Positions 18,989 to 27,947 of a DNA stretch of 64,000 nt are shown one piece after another. Made by a program: the position numbers and the translations under genes. The notes beneath the pieces are model-generated. The model saw only the letters and a program-made list of their open reading frames with translations, had not been told where the DNA came from and did no database searches. Position 1 is the first letter of the stretch; each line of letters starts with the position of its first letter. The DNA is from Pseudomonas jessenii (GTDB taxonomy: Bacteria; Pseudomonadota; Gammaproteobacteria; Pseudomonadales; Pseudomonadaceae), in contig NZ_NIWT01000002.1 in NCBI RefSeq assembly GCF_002236115.1, positions 434,001 through 498,000 on the forward strand, given 5' to 3'.

Positions 18989-20155
18989 ATGTACCCTTTC
19001 TTCGAGCAACTCAGCTCGCGCATCGCCGCGCCGTTCATGGGCGAAAGCTCGCGCAACAGCAAGGTCTGGTCCTGTCGTTGCGGGCAGTCGCTGTTCTTTC
19101 GCAACAGCCAGTGCCTGGCCTGTTCAGCGGCGTTGGGTTATCAGCCGGAGCAGAGTCGCTTGTCTGCGCTGCAACCGGGTGTGCAGGCAGGCACATGGTG
19201 GCTGGATGCCGATCCCGGGGCGGGCCTGTTTCGACGCTGCGCCAATCTCGACTCCCCGGCGGCCTGTAATTGGTTGCTGCCTGCCAATGACCGTGACGTC
19301 TTGTGCATTGCCTGCAGCCTCAATCGCACCATTCCTGACCTATCGATAGCCGACAACCACGAGCGCTGGCGCAAGGTGGAAACCGCCAAGCGGCGTCTGG
19401 TGGCGCAACTGCTCAGCCTGGGGTTACAGGTGATTCCCAAAGCCGTCGATGAAGACACGGGCCTTGCCTTCGATTTCATCGGCGTGGACCTCGAAGGCAA
19501 ACCACCCACTACCGGGCACGCCAATGGCCTGGTCACCCTCGACATCAAGGAAGCCGACGATGCGCACCGCGAGCAGGTGCGAGTGCAAATGCACGAACCC
19601 TATCGCACGCTGCTCGGGCATTTTCGTCACGAAGTCGGGCACTACTACTGGGATCGATTGATTGCCCATGGCCAGTGGCTTGAGCCTTTTCGCGGGTTGT
19701 TCGGCGATGAGCGCGCCAGCTATGCCGAAGCCCTCGAACGGCATTATCAGCAGGGCGCACCGCTCGACTGGCAGCAGCACTACGTCAGCGCCTACGCCAC
19801 CATGCACCCGTGGGAAGACTGGGCGGAAACGTGGGCGCATTACCTGCACATGATGGATGCGGTGGACACCGCGCTGGGGTTTGGCATGAGTGCCCGGGAA
19901 ATGGACTTCGACTATCAGCCGTTTCCACCTCAAACCCTTTACGATCCGCAGCATCCTGGCGGCGCGGCGTTCCTGTCGTTCGTCAATGCCTGGATCGAAC
20001 TGGCCGGAATGCTCAACGAATTGTCACGCAGCATGGGGCAGCCGGATTTCTATCCGTTCGTCCTGCCGCCAGCGGTCATTGCCAAGCTGCACTTTATTCA
20101 CCTGGTGATTCAGCAGGAGGGCGGCAGGGCGGACGAGGTGCTTGAGGCGCAATAG
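18989..20155 (+). CDS. Putative zinc-binding metallopeptidase (Peptidase_Mx-like)
   Basis: A 388-residue protein of unproven function. Residues about 30-45 form a four-Cys zinc ribbon (CRCGQSLFFRNSQCLAC). The middle part has HEVGHYYW, an HExxH zinc-peptidase motif, followed some 60 residues later by EDWAETWAHYLHMMDA, which may supply the third ligand. No signal peptide is visible, so it is probably cytoplasmic. The family (putative zinc-binding metallopeptidase) is widespread in proteobacteria. It reads toward ffs and dnaX and seems to be a single-gene unit with an AGGGAG ribosome site. Confidence 0.8.
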   Translation: MYPFFEQLSSRIAAPFMGESSRNSKVWSCRCGQSLFFRNSQCLACSAALGYQPEQSRLSALQPGVQAGTWWLDADPGAGLFRRCANLDSPAACNWLLPANDRDVLCIACSLNRTIPDLSIADNHERWRKVETAKRRLVAQLLSLGLQVIPKAVDEDTGLAFDFIGVDLEGKPPTTGHANGLVTLDIKEADDAHREQVRVQMHEPYRTLLGHFRHEVGHYYWDRLIAHGQWLEPFRGLFGDERASYAEALERHYQQGAPLDWQQHYVSAYATMHPWEDWAETWAHYLHMMDAVDTALGFGMSAREMDFDYQPFPPQTLYDPQHPGGAAFLSFVNAWIELAGMLNELSRSMGQPDFYPFVLPPAVIAKLHFIHLVIQQEGGRADEVLEAQ

Positions 20156-20198
20156 CAAGTGCTTGAAGCCCCTCATGTTTTTAATCCGAAACCAACGG

Positions 20199-20226
20199 TT
20201 GTAACTTCGCCTCAGATAGGTACAAT
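20199..20226 (+). promoter_or_regulatory. Promoter of ffs
   Basis: TTGTAA (20199-20204) and TACAAT (20221-20226) are spaced by 16 bases, about 33 bases before the mature RNA. This is a strong sigma-70 match, as expected for a stable RNA gene. Confidence 0.75.
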
Positions 20227-20258
20227 GGCGCGGCTCGCCGACAGGTGAGCGTCGTTAT

Positions 20259-20368
20259 GGTGACCCTATCGGTCCCCCCGCAACGATCAGCCGTGAACCC
20301 GGTCAGGCCTGGAAGGGAGCAGCCGCAGCGGTGACATTGTGTGCCGGGGTGTGGCTGGTAGGGTTACC
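20259..20368 (+). ncRNA. ffs: Signal recognition particle 4.5S RNA
   Basis: The RNA binds Ffh to target membrane proteins. The conserved apical part CAGGCCTGGAAGGGAGCAGC (SRP domain IV) is present at 20307-20326, followed by the symmetric loop sequence. The ends pair over 12 bases (GGTGACCCTATC at 20259-20270 with GGTAGGGTTACC at 20357-20368), which sets the likely mature ends. A hairpin (CGCGAG/CTCGCG) downstream near 20381-20398 may end transcription. Confidence 0.93.
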
Positions 20369-20423
20369 ACCTTAACGCCACGCGAGTGTTCTCTCGCGTT
20401 ATCCTTCTGAAATCAGACTTTCG

Positions 20424-21221
20424 CTAGCTGCCAGGATCTTGTCCGGGGCGGTTTTTTGCCGTTTGCGGTTTATCCACAGCCGCAGGCTCGCCACCGATAT
20501 ACAGCCGAACAACCTCATCGATCTCCCCGGACATCTTCATCCGCGCCAGGGTGCGCAGGATGCTCTGCACCGGGATCTTCGGGTCGTTGCGAACGTAGCA
20601 ACCGATTTGGTTTTCCTGCAGCACTGCCACGCCTTGCAGTTGCTGCTCCGGCAGCAGGCGGTGATTGAACCAGTCCAGGCTCCATTGATTGCTGACGGCA
20701 TAGCGATTGCGGCCGGCCAGGAGCTTTTCCAGCACTTGTTCCTGATTGCGTGCGTCGTCGCGCTGCAGTTGGCCGGTGTCGAACAGCGGCTGCAGGGTCG
20801 GGTAGCTGTAACCGAGCACGGTGCCAATGGGCTGTTCCGGCAAGTCGGCGGGGTTGACTGCGCCGGGCGGCGCATGCCGGGTGATCAACAAGTCAGGTTG
20901 AATGAAGAGCGGGATGCTCCAGAGATAATCGTCAGGCTGATCGGGCAGCCACGATTGCGCGGCATAACAGCGGACATCGACCTCGCCTTGCGCCATGGCG
21001 TTTTCCACCCGCCCGCGAGGCAATACATGGAATTCGGCCGGCACGCCGACCTGAGTCGCGAGGCTGAGCATCACGTCATACAGGATGCCCTGGGTCGGCT
21101 TGCCCCGTTCAAGCTGCACCATGGGCATGGTCCAGCTGTCGGATATCACGAAGCGCAGCGGTGCTTGCGCAGCCACGCCGTCCAGGCTGATCAACAGCAA
21201 TGCCCCCAAGGCCAGCCGCAT
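20424..21221 (-). CDS. Periplasmic amino-acid-type solute-binding protein (SBP family 3)
   Basis: This 265-residue protein has a signal peptide (MRLALGALLLISLDGVAAQA) and the two-lobe fold of family 3 binding proteins (PLRFVISDSW at the start; GTVLGYSYPTL in the second lobe; QNQIGCYV-like QENQIGCYVRND). No transporter subunits are adjacent, so it is an orphan binding protein that may work as a sensor or with a distant permease. The start at 21221 is set by the signal peptide; the frame runs open far upstream only as the shadow of dnaX. It is divergent from dnaX, sharing a 123-base gap. Confidence 0.8.
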   Translation of the reverse strand: MRLALGALLLISLDGVAAQAPLRFVISDSWTMPMVQLERGKPTQGILYDVMLSLATQVGVPAEFHVLPRGRVENAMAQGEVDVRCYAAQSWLPDQPDDYLWSIPLFIQPDLLITRHAPPGAVNPADLPEQPIGTVLGYSYPTLQPLFDTGQLQRDDARNQEQVLEKLLAGRNRYAVSNQWSLDWFNHRLLPEQQLQGVAVLQENQIGCYVRNDPKIPVQSILRTLARMKMSGEIDEVVRLYIGGEPAAVDKPQTAKNRPGQDPGS

Positions 21222-21344
21222 AAACACTCCGTTAAAAGCCCCCGATGTGCAGCTTAGCCACAATACACGAGCGCACCGGATGCAATTTGTCCCTTGCTCC
21301 GCTAGCATTAGCCGCTTCTGCTTCCTTCGCTGCGACGGTTTTCG

Positions 21345-23426
21345 ATGAGTTATCAGGTTCTTGCACGTAAATGGCGTCCGCGCTCGTTCCGCGAAATGGT
21401 CGGCCAGACCCATGTGCTCAAGGCTCTGATCAATGCCTTGGACAGCCAGCGGCTGCACCACGCCTACCTCTTTACCGGTACCCGTGGGGTCGGCAAGACC
21501 ACCATCGCGCGGATCATTGCCAAATGCCTTAACTGCGAGACAGGTATCACTTCGACCCCCTGTGGCGAATGCTCGGTGTGTCGCGAAATCGACGAAGGCC
21601 GCTTTGTCGACCTGATCGAGATCGACGCCGCGAGCCGCACCAAGGTCGAAGATACCCGCGAATTGCTCGACAACGTGCAGTACGCCCCGAGCCGCGGGCG
21701 CTTCAAGGTCTACCTGATCGACGAAGTGCACATGCTCTCCAGCCATTCCTTCAACGCACTGCTCAAAACCCTCGAAGAGCCGCCACCCTACGTCAAGTTC
21801 ATCCTGGCGACCACTGACCCGCAGAAACTTCCAGCAACGATTCTGTCGCGGTGCCTGCAGTTCTCCTTGAAGAACATGACGCCGGAACGCGTTGTCGAGC
21901 ACCTGACCCATGTACTGGGTGTCGAGAACGTGCCGTTCGAAGACGATGCGCTGTGGCTGCTGGGCCGTGCCGCCGACGGGTCGATGCGTGATGCCATGAG
22001 CCTGACCGACCAGGCGATTGCCTTCGGTGAAGGCAAGGTCATGGCCGCCGACGTGCGGGCGATGCTCGGGACCCTCGATCACGGGCAGGTCTACGACGTC
22101 CTGCATGCCCTGATCGAAGGCGATGCCAAGGCGTTGCTCGAAGCCGTCCGCCACCTGGCCGAACAAGGCCCGGACTGGAACGGCGTGCTTTCGGAAATTC
22201 TCAATGTGCTGCACCGCGTTGCCATCGCCCAGGCCTTGCCGGAAGGTGTCGACAACGGTCACGGCGACCGTGATCGCGTGCTGGCACTGGCCCAGGCGTT
22301 GCCGGCCGAAGACGTGCAGTTCTACTACCAGATGGGCCTGATCGGGCGCCGCGACCTGCCGCTGGCGCCGGATCCCCGGGGCGGTTTTGAAATGGTGTTG
22401 CTGCGGATGCTGGCGTTCCGGCCCGCAGACACCGCGGATGCCCCGAGGCAACCGCTAAAGCCAGTGGGGATCAGCCAGGCCACAGTTGATTCCGCAAACT
22501 CAGTGGCTGCCGCGCCGGTTGTTGCGCCGGTAGTCGCTGCGGCCGTTGCGCCGATAGCGGCTGCGCCAGTGGCAGCTCCAGCACCTGCACCGGAACCGGT
22601 TGCGCCGGTCGTTGTGCCAGAACCTGCGCCTGTGCCTGTGGTTGAAGCGGTCGTGGTCGAAGAGGTTGTCGACCTGCCGTGGAATGACCCGGTCGAGCCA
22701 GCGCCCGTCCAGCAACCGGCGGCAGAGCCGGTGCTGGAAACCGCCAGCGAACAACCCGAATTACCGCCAATGCCGTTGCCGACGCCGGACAGCGTGGTGC
22801 CGGACGCCCCGGAGTGGGCCGCCGCGCCGATCCCGGAACCTTCGGTGGCCGACGTCGATGCCGCGACGCCGGGCATGGACCTGGATGACGAGCCGCCGCT
22901 GGACGAGGATTACATCGAGCCGGACATGGATTCGGCCTACAGTTACCTCGACGAACTGGCCAGCGAGCATGCCGCCGACCCGGCTCCGGAGCCCGAGCCT
23001 GAGCCCGCGGCGATGCCGGCCACCGGTCTGGCCCTGCAATGGCTGGAGCTGTTCCCGAAATTGCCGATCTCCGGCATGACCGGCAGTATCGCCGCCAACT
23101 GCACGCTGATCGCGGTCGATGGCGACAATTGGCTGATGCACCTGGACCCGGCCCACAGTGCCTTGTTCAACGCCACTCAACAGCGTCGCCTCAACGATGC
23201 GCTGAACCAGTATCACCAGCGCACGCTGACCCTGAGCATCGAGCTGATCAAGCCCGAGCAGGAAACCCCGGCACAAGCGGCTTCGCGCCGCCGCGCCAAC
23301 CGTCAGCGCGAGGCAGAGGAATCGATCCACGGTGATCCGTTCATCCAGCAAATGATGCAGCAGTTCGGTGCGGTGGTCCGTAACGATACTATTGAACCTG
23401 TCGACGCCCTGGTCACTCAGGGCTAA
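21345..23426 (+). CDS. dnaX: DNA polymerase III subunits tau/gamma
   Basis: DnaX drives the clamp loader of the replicative polymerase. The 693-residue protein has Walker A GTRGVGKTT (about residues 44-52), a zinc site (CETGITSTPCGECSVC), Walker B DEVHML, the sensor motif SRC, then a long Ala/Pro/Glu-rich linker (about 370-550) and a C-terminal tau domain (from about 560) that contacts the polymerase and helicase. I see no A-rich slippery heptamer like the one that makes gamma in E. coli, so a short form, if made, arises otherwise. ybaB and then recR follow, the usual order. Confidence 0.96.
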   Translation: MSYQVLARKWRPRSFREMVGQTHVLKALINALDSQRLHHAYLFTGTRGVGKTTIARIIAKCLNCETGITSTPCGECSVCREIDEGRFVDLIEIDAASRTKVEDTRELLDNVQYAPSRGRFKVYLIDEVHMLSSHSFNALLKTLEEPPPYVKFILATTDPQKLPATILSRCLQFSLKNMTPERVVEHLTHVLGVENVPFEDDALWLLGRAADGSMRDAMSLTDQAIAFGEGKVMAADVRAMLGTLDHGQVYDVLHALIEGDAKALLEAVRHLAEQGPDWNGVLSEILNVLHRVAIAQALPEGVDNGHGDRDRVLALAQALPAEDVQFYYQMGLIGRRDLPLAPDPRGGFEMVLLRMLAFRPADTADAPRQPLKPVGISQATVDSANSVAAAPVVAPVVAAAVAPIAAAPVAAPAPAPEPVAPVVVPEPAPVPVVEAVVVEEVVDLPWNDPVEPAPVQQPAAEPVLETASEQPELPPMPLPTPDSVVPDAPEWAAAPIPEPSVADVDAATPGMDLDDEPPLDEDYIEPDMDSAYSYLDELASEHAADPAPEPEPEPAAMPATGLALQWLELFPKLPISGMTGSIAANCTLIAVDGDNWLMHLDPAHSALFNATQQRRLNDALNQYHQRTLTLSIELIKPEQETPAQAASRRRANRQREAEESIHGDPFIQQMMQQFGAVVRNDTIEPVDALVTQG

Positions 23427-23493
23427 TAACTGAAGGCACCTGGCCGCATGGGCCGGGCGCTGTTTTAATCCAAGTACTTTTGAGGTGATTACC

Positions 23494-23832
23494 ATGATGA
23501 AAGGTGGCATGGCCGGCCTGATGAAGCAGGCGCAGCAGATGCAGGAAAAAATGGCCAAGATGCAGGAAGAACTGGCCAACGCCGAAGTCACCGGTAAGGC
23601 CGGTGGCGATATGGTCACCGTGGTGATGACCGGTCGTCATGACGTCAAGAGCGTGACCATTGACCCAAGCCTGGTCGAAGGCATGAGCGAAGACGACAAG
23701 GAAATGCTCGAAGCGGTCATCGCATCCGCGGTCAACGATGCCGTGCGCAAGATCGAAGCCAACAGCCAGGACAAAATGGGCAGCATGACTGCCGGCATGC
23801 AACTGCCGCCGGGCATGAAACTGCCATTCTGA
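23494..23832 (+). CDS. ybaB: YbaB/EbfC family nucleoid-associated protein
   Basis: A small DNA-binding protein of 112 residues, linked in other bacteria to nucleoid structure and to RecR-related repair. The Met- and Gln-rich helix at residues 8-35 ([18 protein letters not shown]) and the central beta sheet ([18 protein letters not shown]) are typical. I chose the ATG at 23494 because GAGGTGA ends about six bases before it; the GTG at 23485 overlaps that ribosome site. It lies 67 bases after dnaX and is closed by a terminator. Confidence 0.94.
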   Translation: MMKGGMAGLMKQAQQMQEKMAKMQEELANAEVTGKAGGDMVTVVMTGRHDVKSVTIDPSLVEGMSEDDKEMLEAVIASAVNDAVRKIEANSQDKMGSMTAGMQLPPGMKLPF

Positions 23833-23859
23833 TTCGCCTTCAGGCGGCAGATGAGTTAC

Positions 23860-23895
23860 AAAAATGCCAGGCATAGCGCCTGGCATTTTTGTTTT
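23860..23895 (+). terminator. Terminator after ybaB
   Basis: AAAAATGCCAGGC-ATAGC-GCCTGGCATTTTT gives a stem with A and T runs on both sides, ending in TTTTTGTTTT. Confidence 0.9.
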
Positions 23896-23927
23896 CGGCA
23901 TTGGAGATGTAGTGTCTGGAATGCCGT

Positions 23928-24017
23928 CATCGCGAGCAAGCTCGCTCCCACAGGGGGGGGCATTCCAAATGTGGGAGCGGCGGTGCGGCGATCCGACTTG
24001 CCCGCGAAGAAGTCGCC
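23928..24017. repeat. Degenerate REP pair with a GGCGATCCGAC-type arm
   Basis: A normal right-hand REP arm (CATCGCGAGCAAGCTCGCTC, 23928-23955) is followed by GTGGGAGCGGCGGTGCGGCG, whose inner part (GGCGATCCGAC) differs from the other copies but recurs inverted at 25848-25870. The 213 bases between ybaB and the next gene hold only this and the terminator. Confidence 0.6.
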
Positions 24018-24108
24018 TCGGTCTTGCTGAATAAACATCGAACGCCATACCGCCACAAAGGTCTGCTCCCTACATCACTGAACCTCATCGATCACAGGAG
24101 ACGCTGCC

Positions 24109-25140
24109 ATGTCCGACCCCATGACCCTCAATCAACGCATTGTCCTGGCTTCTCGCCCGGTGGGCGCGCCAACGCCGGAAAACTTCCGTATGGAGCGGGT
24201 GGCGCTGCCGGACCTAGCCGACGGTCAGGTGCTGCTCAAGACCGTTTTCCTGTCGCTGGATCCCTACATGCGCGGGCGCATGAGTGACGCACCGTCCTAC
24301 GCCGCACCGGTGGAAATCGGCGAAGTCATGACCGGGGGCGCTGTCAGCCGGGTCGAGCGTTCGCTGAATCCGAAGTTTCAGGAAGGTGACCTGGTGGTCG
24401 GTGCCACCGGTTGGCAAAGCCACAGCATCAATGACGGTCGCAGCATCATTCCGATTCCCGCGCTGCCAAGCCCTTCCATGGCCCTCGGGGTGCTGGGTAT
24501 GCCCGGCATGACCGCGTACATGGGCCTGATGGACATCGGCCAGCCGAAAGCCGGCGAAACCCTGGTGGTCGCAGCGGCGTCCGGGGCGGTGGGCTCGGTG
24601 GTCGGCCAGGTGGCAAAGATCAAGGGGTTGCGCGTGGTCGGTGTGGCAGGCGGTGCGGAAAAGTGCCGTTATGTGGTCGACGAGTTGGGCTTCGACGCCT
24701 GCATCGACCACAAGAGCCCGGACTTTGCCGACGAACTGGCGCAAGCCTGTCCCAAGGGCATCGACATCTATTATGAAAACGTCGGCGGCAAGGTATTCGA
24801 AGCCGTGGTGCCATTGCTCAATCCCAAGGCACGGATTCCGCTGTGTGGCTTGATCGCGTCCTATAACGCCCATGAGGCGCCGAGCGGACCGGATCGCCTG
24901 CCACTGTTGCAGCGCACCCTGTTGACCAAGCGGGTGCGCATCCAGGGCTTCATCGTGTTCGATGACTATGGTGATCGCCAGCCGGAATTCCTCAGTGCCA
25001 TGGCGCCCTGGGTGCGCGATGGCAAGGTGAAGTTCCGCGAAGACGTGGTCGATGGCCTGGAACAGGCACCCGATGCGTTCATCGGCCTGCTGGAAGGGCG
25101 TAACTTCGGTAAATTGGTGGTTCGGGTTTCCCGGGACTGA
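24109..25140 (+). CDS. NADP-dependent oxidoreductase, CurA/MDR family
   Basis: A 343-residue zinc-free medium-chain reductase. The N-terminal domain (residues 1-130) has LDPYMRGRMSD, typical of the leukotriene B4 dehydrogenase/CurA group, and the Rossmann domain shows AASGAVGSVVGQVAKIKG (about residues 147-164). Such enzymes reduce the double bond of enones such as curcumin or prostaglandin-like ketones with NADPH. The natural substrate cannot be told here. It seems a single gene, with an AGGAGA ribosome site (CACAGGAGACGCTGCC) before the ATG. Confidence 0.87.
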   Translation: MSDPMTLNQRIVLASRPVGAPTPENFRMERVALPDLADGQVLLKTVFLSLDPYMRGRMSDAPSYAAPVEIGEVMTGGAVSRVERSLNPKFQEGDLVVGATGWQSHSINDGRSIIPIPALPSPSMALGVLGMPGMTAYMGLMDIGQPKAGETLVVAAASGAVGSVVGQVAKIKGLRVVGVAGGAEKCRYVVDELGFDACIDHKSPDFADELAQACPKGIDIYYENVGGKVFEAVVPLLNPKARIPLCGLIASYNAHEAPSGPDRLPLLQRTLLTKRVRIQGFIVFDDYGDRQPEFLSAMAPWVRDGKVKFREDVVDGLEQAPDAFIGLLEGRNFGKLVVRVSRD

Positions 25141-25219
25141 GTAATTCACGCTGCAATTTGACGCTCAACCGAGGCGCGGGTATAAACCGCGTCTCGTTGT
25201 TTTGTCGGACTTTTCCACC

Positions 25220-25822
25220 ATGAGCTTCAGCCCTTTGATTCGCCAACTGATCGACGCCCTGCGAATTCTGCCAGGCGTGGGTCAGAAAACCGCCCAGCGC
25301 ATGGCGTTGCAGTTGCTCGAGCGTGACCGCAGCGGCGGCTCGCGCCTGGCGCTGGCCCTGAGCCAGGCCATGGAAGGGGTCGGTCACTGCCGCTTGTGCC
25401 GTACGCTGACGGAAGATGATCTGTGCCCGCAATGCGCCGATACCCGTCGCGACGATACCTTGCTCTGCGTGGTGGAAGGGCCGATGGACGTCTATGCGGT
25501 GGAGCAGACCGGTTTCCGCGGGCGCTATTTCGTGCTCAAGGGCCATCTGTCGCCGCTCGACGGCTTGGGGCCGGAAGCCATCGGCATTCCGCAGTTGATG
25601 GCACGGATCGAAGAGGCCGGCACCTTCACCGAAGTCATTCTGGCCACCAACCCGACCGTGGAAGGTGAAGCCACGGCGCACTACATCGCCCAATTGCTCA
25701 GCAGCAAAGGCCTGATCGCCTCGCGCATCGCCCATGGCGTACCGCTGGGTGGCGAGCTGGAGCTGGTGGATGGCGGGACGCTGGCGCATTCGTTTGCCGG
25801 GCGTAAGCCGATTTCGCTCTGA
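25220..25822 (+). CDS. recR: Recombination protein RecR
   Basis: RecR works with RecF and RecO to load RecA at gaps. The 200-residue protein has a helix-hairpin-helix ([17 protein letters not shown], about residues 16-32), a four-Cys zinc finger ([16 protein letters not shown], about 57-72) and a Toprim domain ([16 protein letters not shown]). I chose ATG 25220 ([14 protein letters not shown]); the ATG at 25202 would add six residues absent from the family. The CurA-like gene is inserted between ybaB and recR. Confidence 0.95.
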   Translation: MSFSPLIRQLIDALRILPGVGQKTAQRMALQLLERDRSGGSRLALALSQAMEGVGHCRLCRTLTEDDLCPQCADTRRDDTLLCVVEGPMDVYAVEQTGFRGRYFVLKGHLSPLDGLGPEAIGIPQLMARIEEAGTFTEVILATNPTVEGEATAHYIAQLLSSKGLIASRIAHGVPLGGELELVDGGTLAHSFAGRKPISL

Positions 25823-25847
25823 GTTCATGTGGCGTCCATGCTGACGC

Positions 25848-25937
25848 CATCGTCGGATCGCCGCCCGGAGCAAGCTCGCTCCCACATTGGTTTTGTGTGC
25901 ACCGCAGAACCCCTGTGGGAGCAAGCTTGCTCGCGAT
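25848..25937. repeat. Chimeric REPIN with a GCGGCGATCCGACG insert
   Basis: The left arm reads CATCGTCGGATCGCCGCCCG before joining the standard GAGCAAGCTCGCTCCCACA; the right arm (TGTGGGAGCAAGCTTGCTCG) is standard. The extra piece matches, inverted, the odd arm at 23970-23993, which points to a separate REP subtype. Confidence 0.7.
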
Positions 25938-26030
25938 GCAGGCGGCGCAGTCCGTCTGAATGACACAATCCTGTTGAAAACCAAGCAAGCGCTCGGTTAA
26001 CTTCACTGACCCCTTCAGTGGAGCTCGCCG

Positions 26031-27179
26031 ATGTCTGCCTTTCAGGAATACTTCGACCCCAGCCACCAATTGGTCCGCGACAGCGTCAGACGTTTCGTCG
26101 AACGCGAGATTCTTCCTGACGTCTCGCAGTGGGAAGAAGCCGAAAGCTTTCCTCGCGAGCTCTACCTCAAGGCCGGCGCGGCGGGGATTCTCGGCATCGG
26201 GTACCCGGAGGCCTACGGAGGCAGCCACGAAGGGGATCTGTTCGCAAAGGTTGCCGCCAGTGAAGAGTTGATGCGTTGTGGCTCAGGCGGGTTGGTTGCC
26301 GGCCTGGGGTCGCTGGATATCGGCTTGCCGCCCATCCTCAAGTGGGCCCGACCCGAAGTGCGGGACCGAGTGCTGCCCCAGGTGCTGTCGGGAGAGAAGA
26401 TCAGCGCCCTGGCCATCACCGAGCCCGGCGGCGGTTCCGACGTCGCCAACCTGCAAACCCGTGCCGTGCGCGACGGTGACTTTTACCGGGTCAGTGGCAG
26501 CAAGACCTTTATCACCAGCGGCGTGCGCGCGGATTTCTATACCGTCGCAGTGCGAACGGGCGAACCGGGTTTCGGTGGCATCAGCCTGTTACTGATCGAG
26601 AAGGGCACACCGGGATTCACCGTAGGACGGCAGCTGAAGAAAATGGGCTGGTGGGCGTCAGACACCGCTGAACTGTTCTTCGATGATTGCCCAGTGCCCG
26701 CAGGAAACCTGATCGGCGCCGAGAACATGGGCTTTGCCTGCATCATGGGCAACTTCCAGAGCGAGCGTCTGGCCCTGGCATTGATGGCCAACATGACCGC
26801 ACAGCTGGCGCTGGAAGAGAGCCTGAAATGGGCGCGCCAGCGCGAAGCCTTTGGCAAACCGATCGGCAAGTTTCAGGTGATCAAGCATCGCCTCGCCGAG
26901 ATGGCGACCGCGCTGGAGGTGTCCCGGGAATTCACTTACCGCCAGGCCGCGAAAATGGCGGCGGGGCAGAGCGTGATCAAGGAGATTTCCATGGCCAAGA
27001 ATTTTGCGACAGATACTGCGGACCGGATCGTGAACGATGCGGTGCAGATACTCGGAGGGCTGGGTTACATGCGCGAGAGCCTGGTGGAGCGGCTGTATCG
27101 CGATAACCGCATCCTGTCGATTGGCGGCGGGACGCGGGAAGTGATGAACGAGATCATCAGCAAGCAGATGGGGCTTTGA
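26031..27179 (+). CDS. Acyl-CoA dehydrogenase (LCAD/isovaleryl/citronellyl-CoA type)
   Basis: An FAD enzyme of 382 residues that puts a double bond at C2-C3 of an acyl-CoA. FAD-binding motifs are ALAITEPGGGSD (about residues 126-136) and GSKTFITSG (156-164). At the spot where medium- and short-chain enzymes have the catalytic Glu (YEGT), this one has Gly366 (IGGGT); instead Glu245 in SERLALA matches the helix-G Glu used by long-chain and isovaleryl-CoA dehydrogenases. The closest P. aeruginosa counterpart by position is PA1535, which I recall being linked to citronellyl-CoA oxidation, but no terpene genes are near. Monocistronic. Confidence 0.88.
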   Translation: MSAFQEYFDPSHQLVRDSVRRFVEREILPDVSQWEEAESFPRELYLKAGAAGILGIGYPEAYGGSHEGDLFAKVAASEELMRCGSGGLVAGLGSLDIGLPPILKWARPEVRDRVLPQVLSGEKISALAITEPGGGSDVANLQTRAVRDGDFYRVSGSKTFITSGVRADFYTVAVRTGEPGFGGISLLLIEKGTPGFTVGRQLKKMGWWASDTAELFFDDCPVPAGNLIGAENMGFACIMGNFQSERLALALMANMTAQLALEESLKWARQREAFGKPIGKFQVIKHRLAEMATALEVSREFTYRQAAKMAAGQSVIKEISMAKNFATDTADRIVNDAVQILGGLGYMRESLVERLYRDNRILSIGGGTREVMNEIISKQMGL

Positions 27180-27213
27180 ACCGATCTTGAATTTAGTGGT
27201 GTTGCCGCTGACG

Positions 27214-27299
27214 CCATCGCGAGCAAGCTCGCTCCCACAGTGGATTGCATTCTTTCTGACAGAACGCGGTCGAATGTGGGAGCGAGCTTGCTCGCGATG
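27214..27299. repeat. REPIN (GTGGG class) between acyl-CoA dehydrogenase and apt
   Basis: Arms CATCGCGAGCAAGCTCGCTC and GGGAGCGAGCTTGCTCGCGA separate the two convergent genes, with no other terminator in sight. Confidence 0.88.
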
Positions 27300-27318
27300 G
27301 CGGTCTGACCGGCGCCGC

Positions 27319-27867
27319 TTACTTGTCGCTCAACGCAAACTGCGTCAGGCAGAACGTAGGAATGCCCATGTCTTCCAGACGCTGCGAGCCACCCAGCTCC
27401 GGCAGATCGATGATCGCCGCCGCTTCATGCACCCGGGCGCCCATGCGGCGGATCAGGTTGGCGGCGGCAATCAGGGTGCCGCCGGTGGCGATCAGGTCAT
27501 CGAACATCACCACCGAATCCCCTTCGCACAGGCTGTCGGCGTGCACTTCCAGGAAGGCTTCGCCGTATTCGGTCGCATAGCCCTCGGCCAGCACGTCGGC
27601 TGGCAGCTTGCCTTGCTTGCGGAACAGCACCAGCGGCTTGTTCAACTGATAGGCCAGTACCGAACCGATCAGGAAGCCACGGGCGTCCATCGCGCCGATG
27701 TGGGTGAAGTCAGCCTCGACATAACGGTGGGCGAAGCTGTCCATCACCAGGCGCAGGGCCGTGGGCGACTGGAACAGCGGGGTGATGTCGCGAAAGATCA
27801 CACCCGGTTTCGGGAAGTCGATGACAGGGCGGATGAGGGATTTGATGTCGAAGGAGTCGAAGACCAT
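27319..27867 (-). CDS. apt: Adenine phosphoribosyltransferase
   Basis: Apt joins adenine and PRPP to make AMP in purine salvage. The 182-residue product shows the PRPP-binding loop [17 protein letters not shown] (about residues 120-136), the N-terminal [15 protein letters not shown] and the base-contact segment [12 protein letters not shown] 27867 ([12 protein letters not shown]) is the family start. It lies 80 bases downstream of anr on the same strand and may share its transcript. Confidence 0.95.
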   Translation of the reverse strand: MVFDSFDIKSLIRPVIDFPKPGVIFRDITPLFQSPTALRLVMDSFAHRYVEADFTHIGAMDARGFLIGSVLAYQLNKPLVLFRKQGKLPADVLAEGYATEYGEAFLEVHADSLCEGDSVVMFDDLIATGGTLIAAANLIRRMGARVHEAAAIIDLPELGGSQRLEDMGIPTFCLTQFALSDK

Positions 27868-27947
27868 CGTCGTGGTGTCCTGGCAGGGCTGCAAACGACG
27901 CAGTATAACGGCGGCTGAACCGTTTCGCTCAGCCGCAACGTTTTGTT

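Noticed and set aside
22440..22990. Programmed frameshift site in dnaX
   Set aside because: No A-AAA-AAG-type heptamer was found in the linker region.
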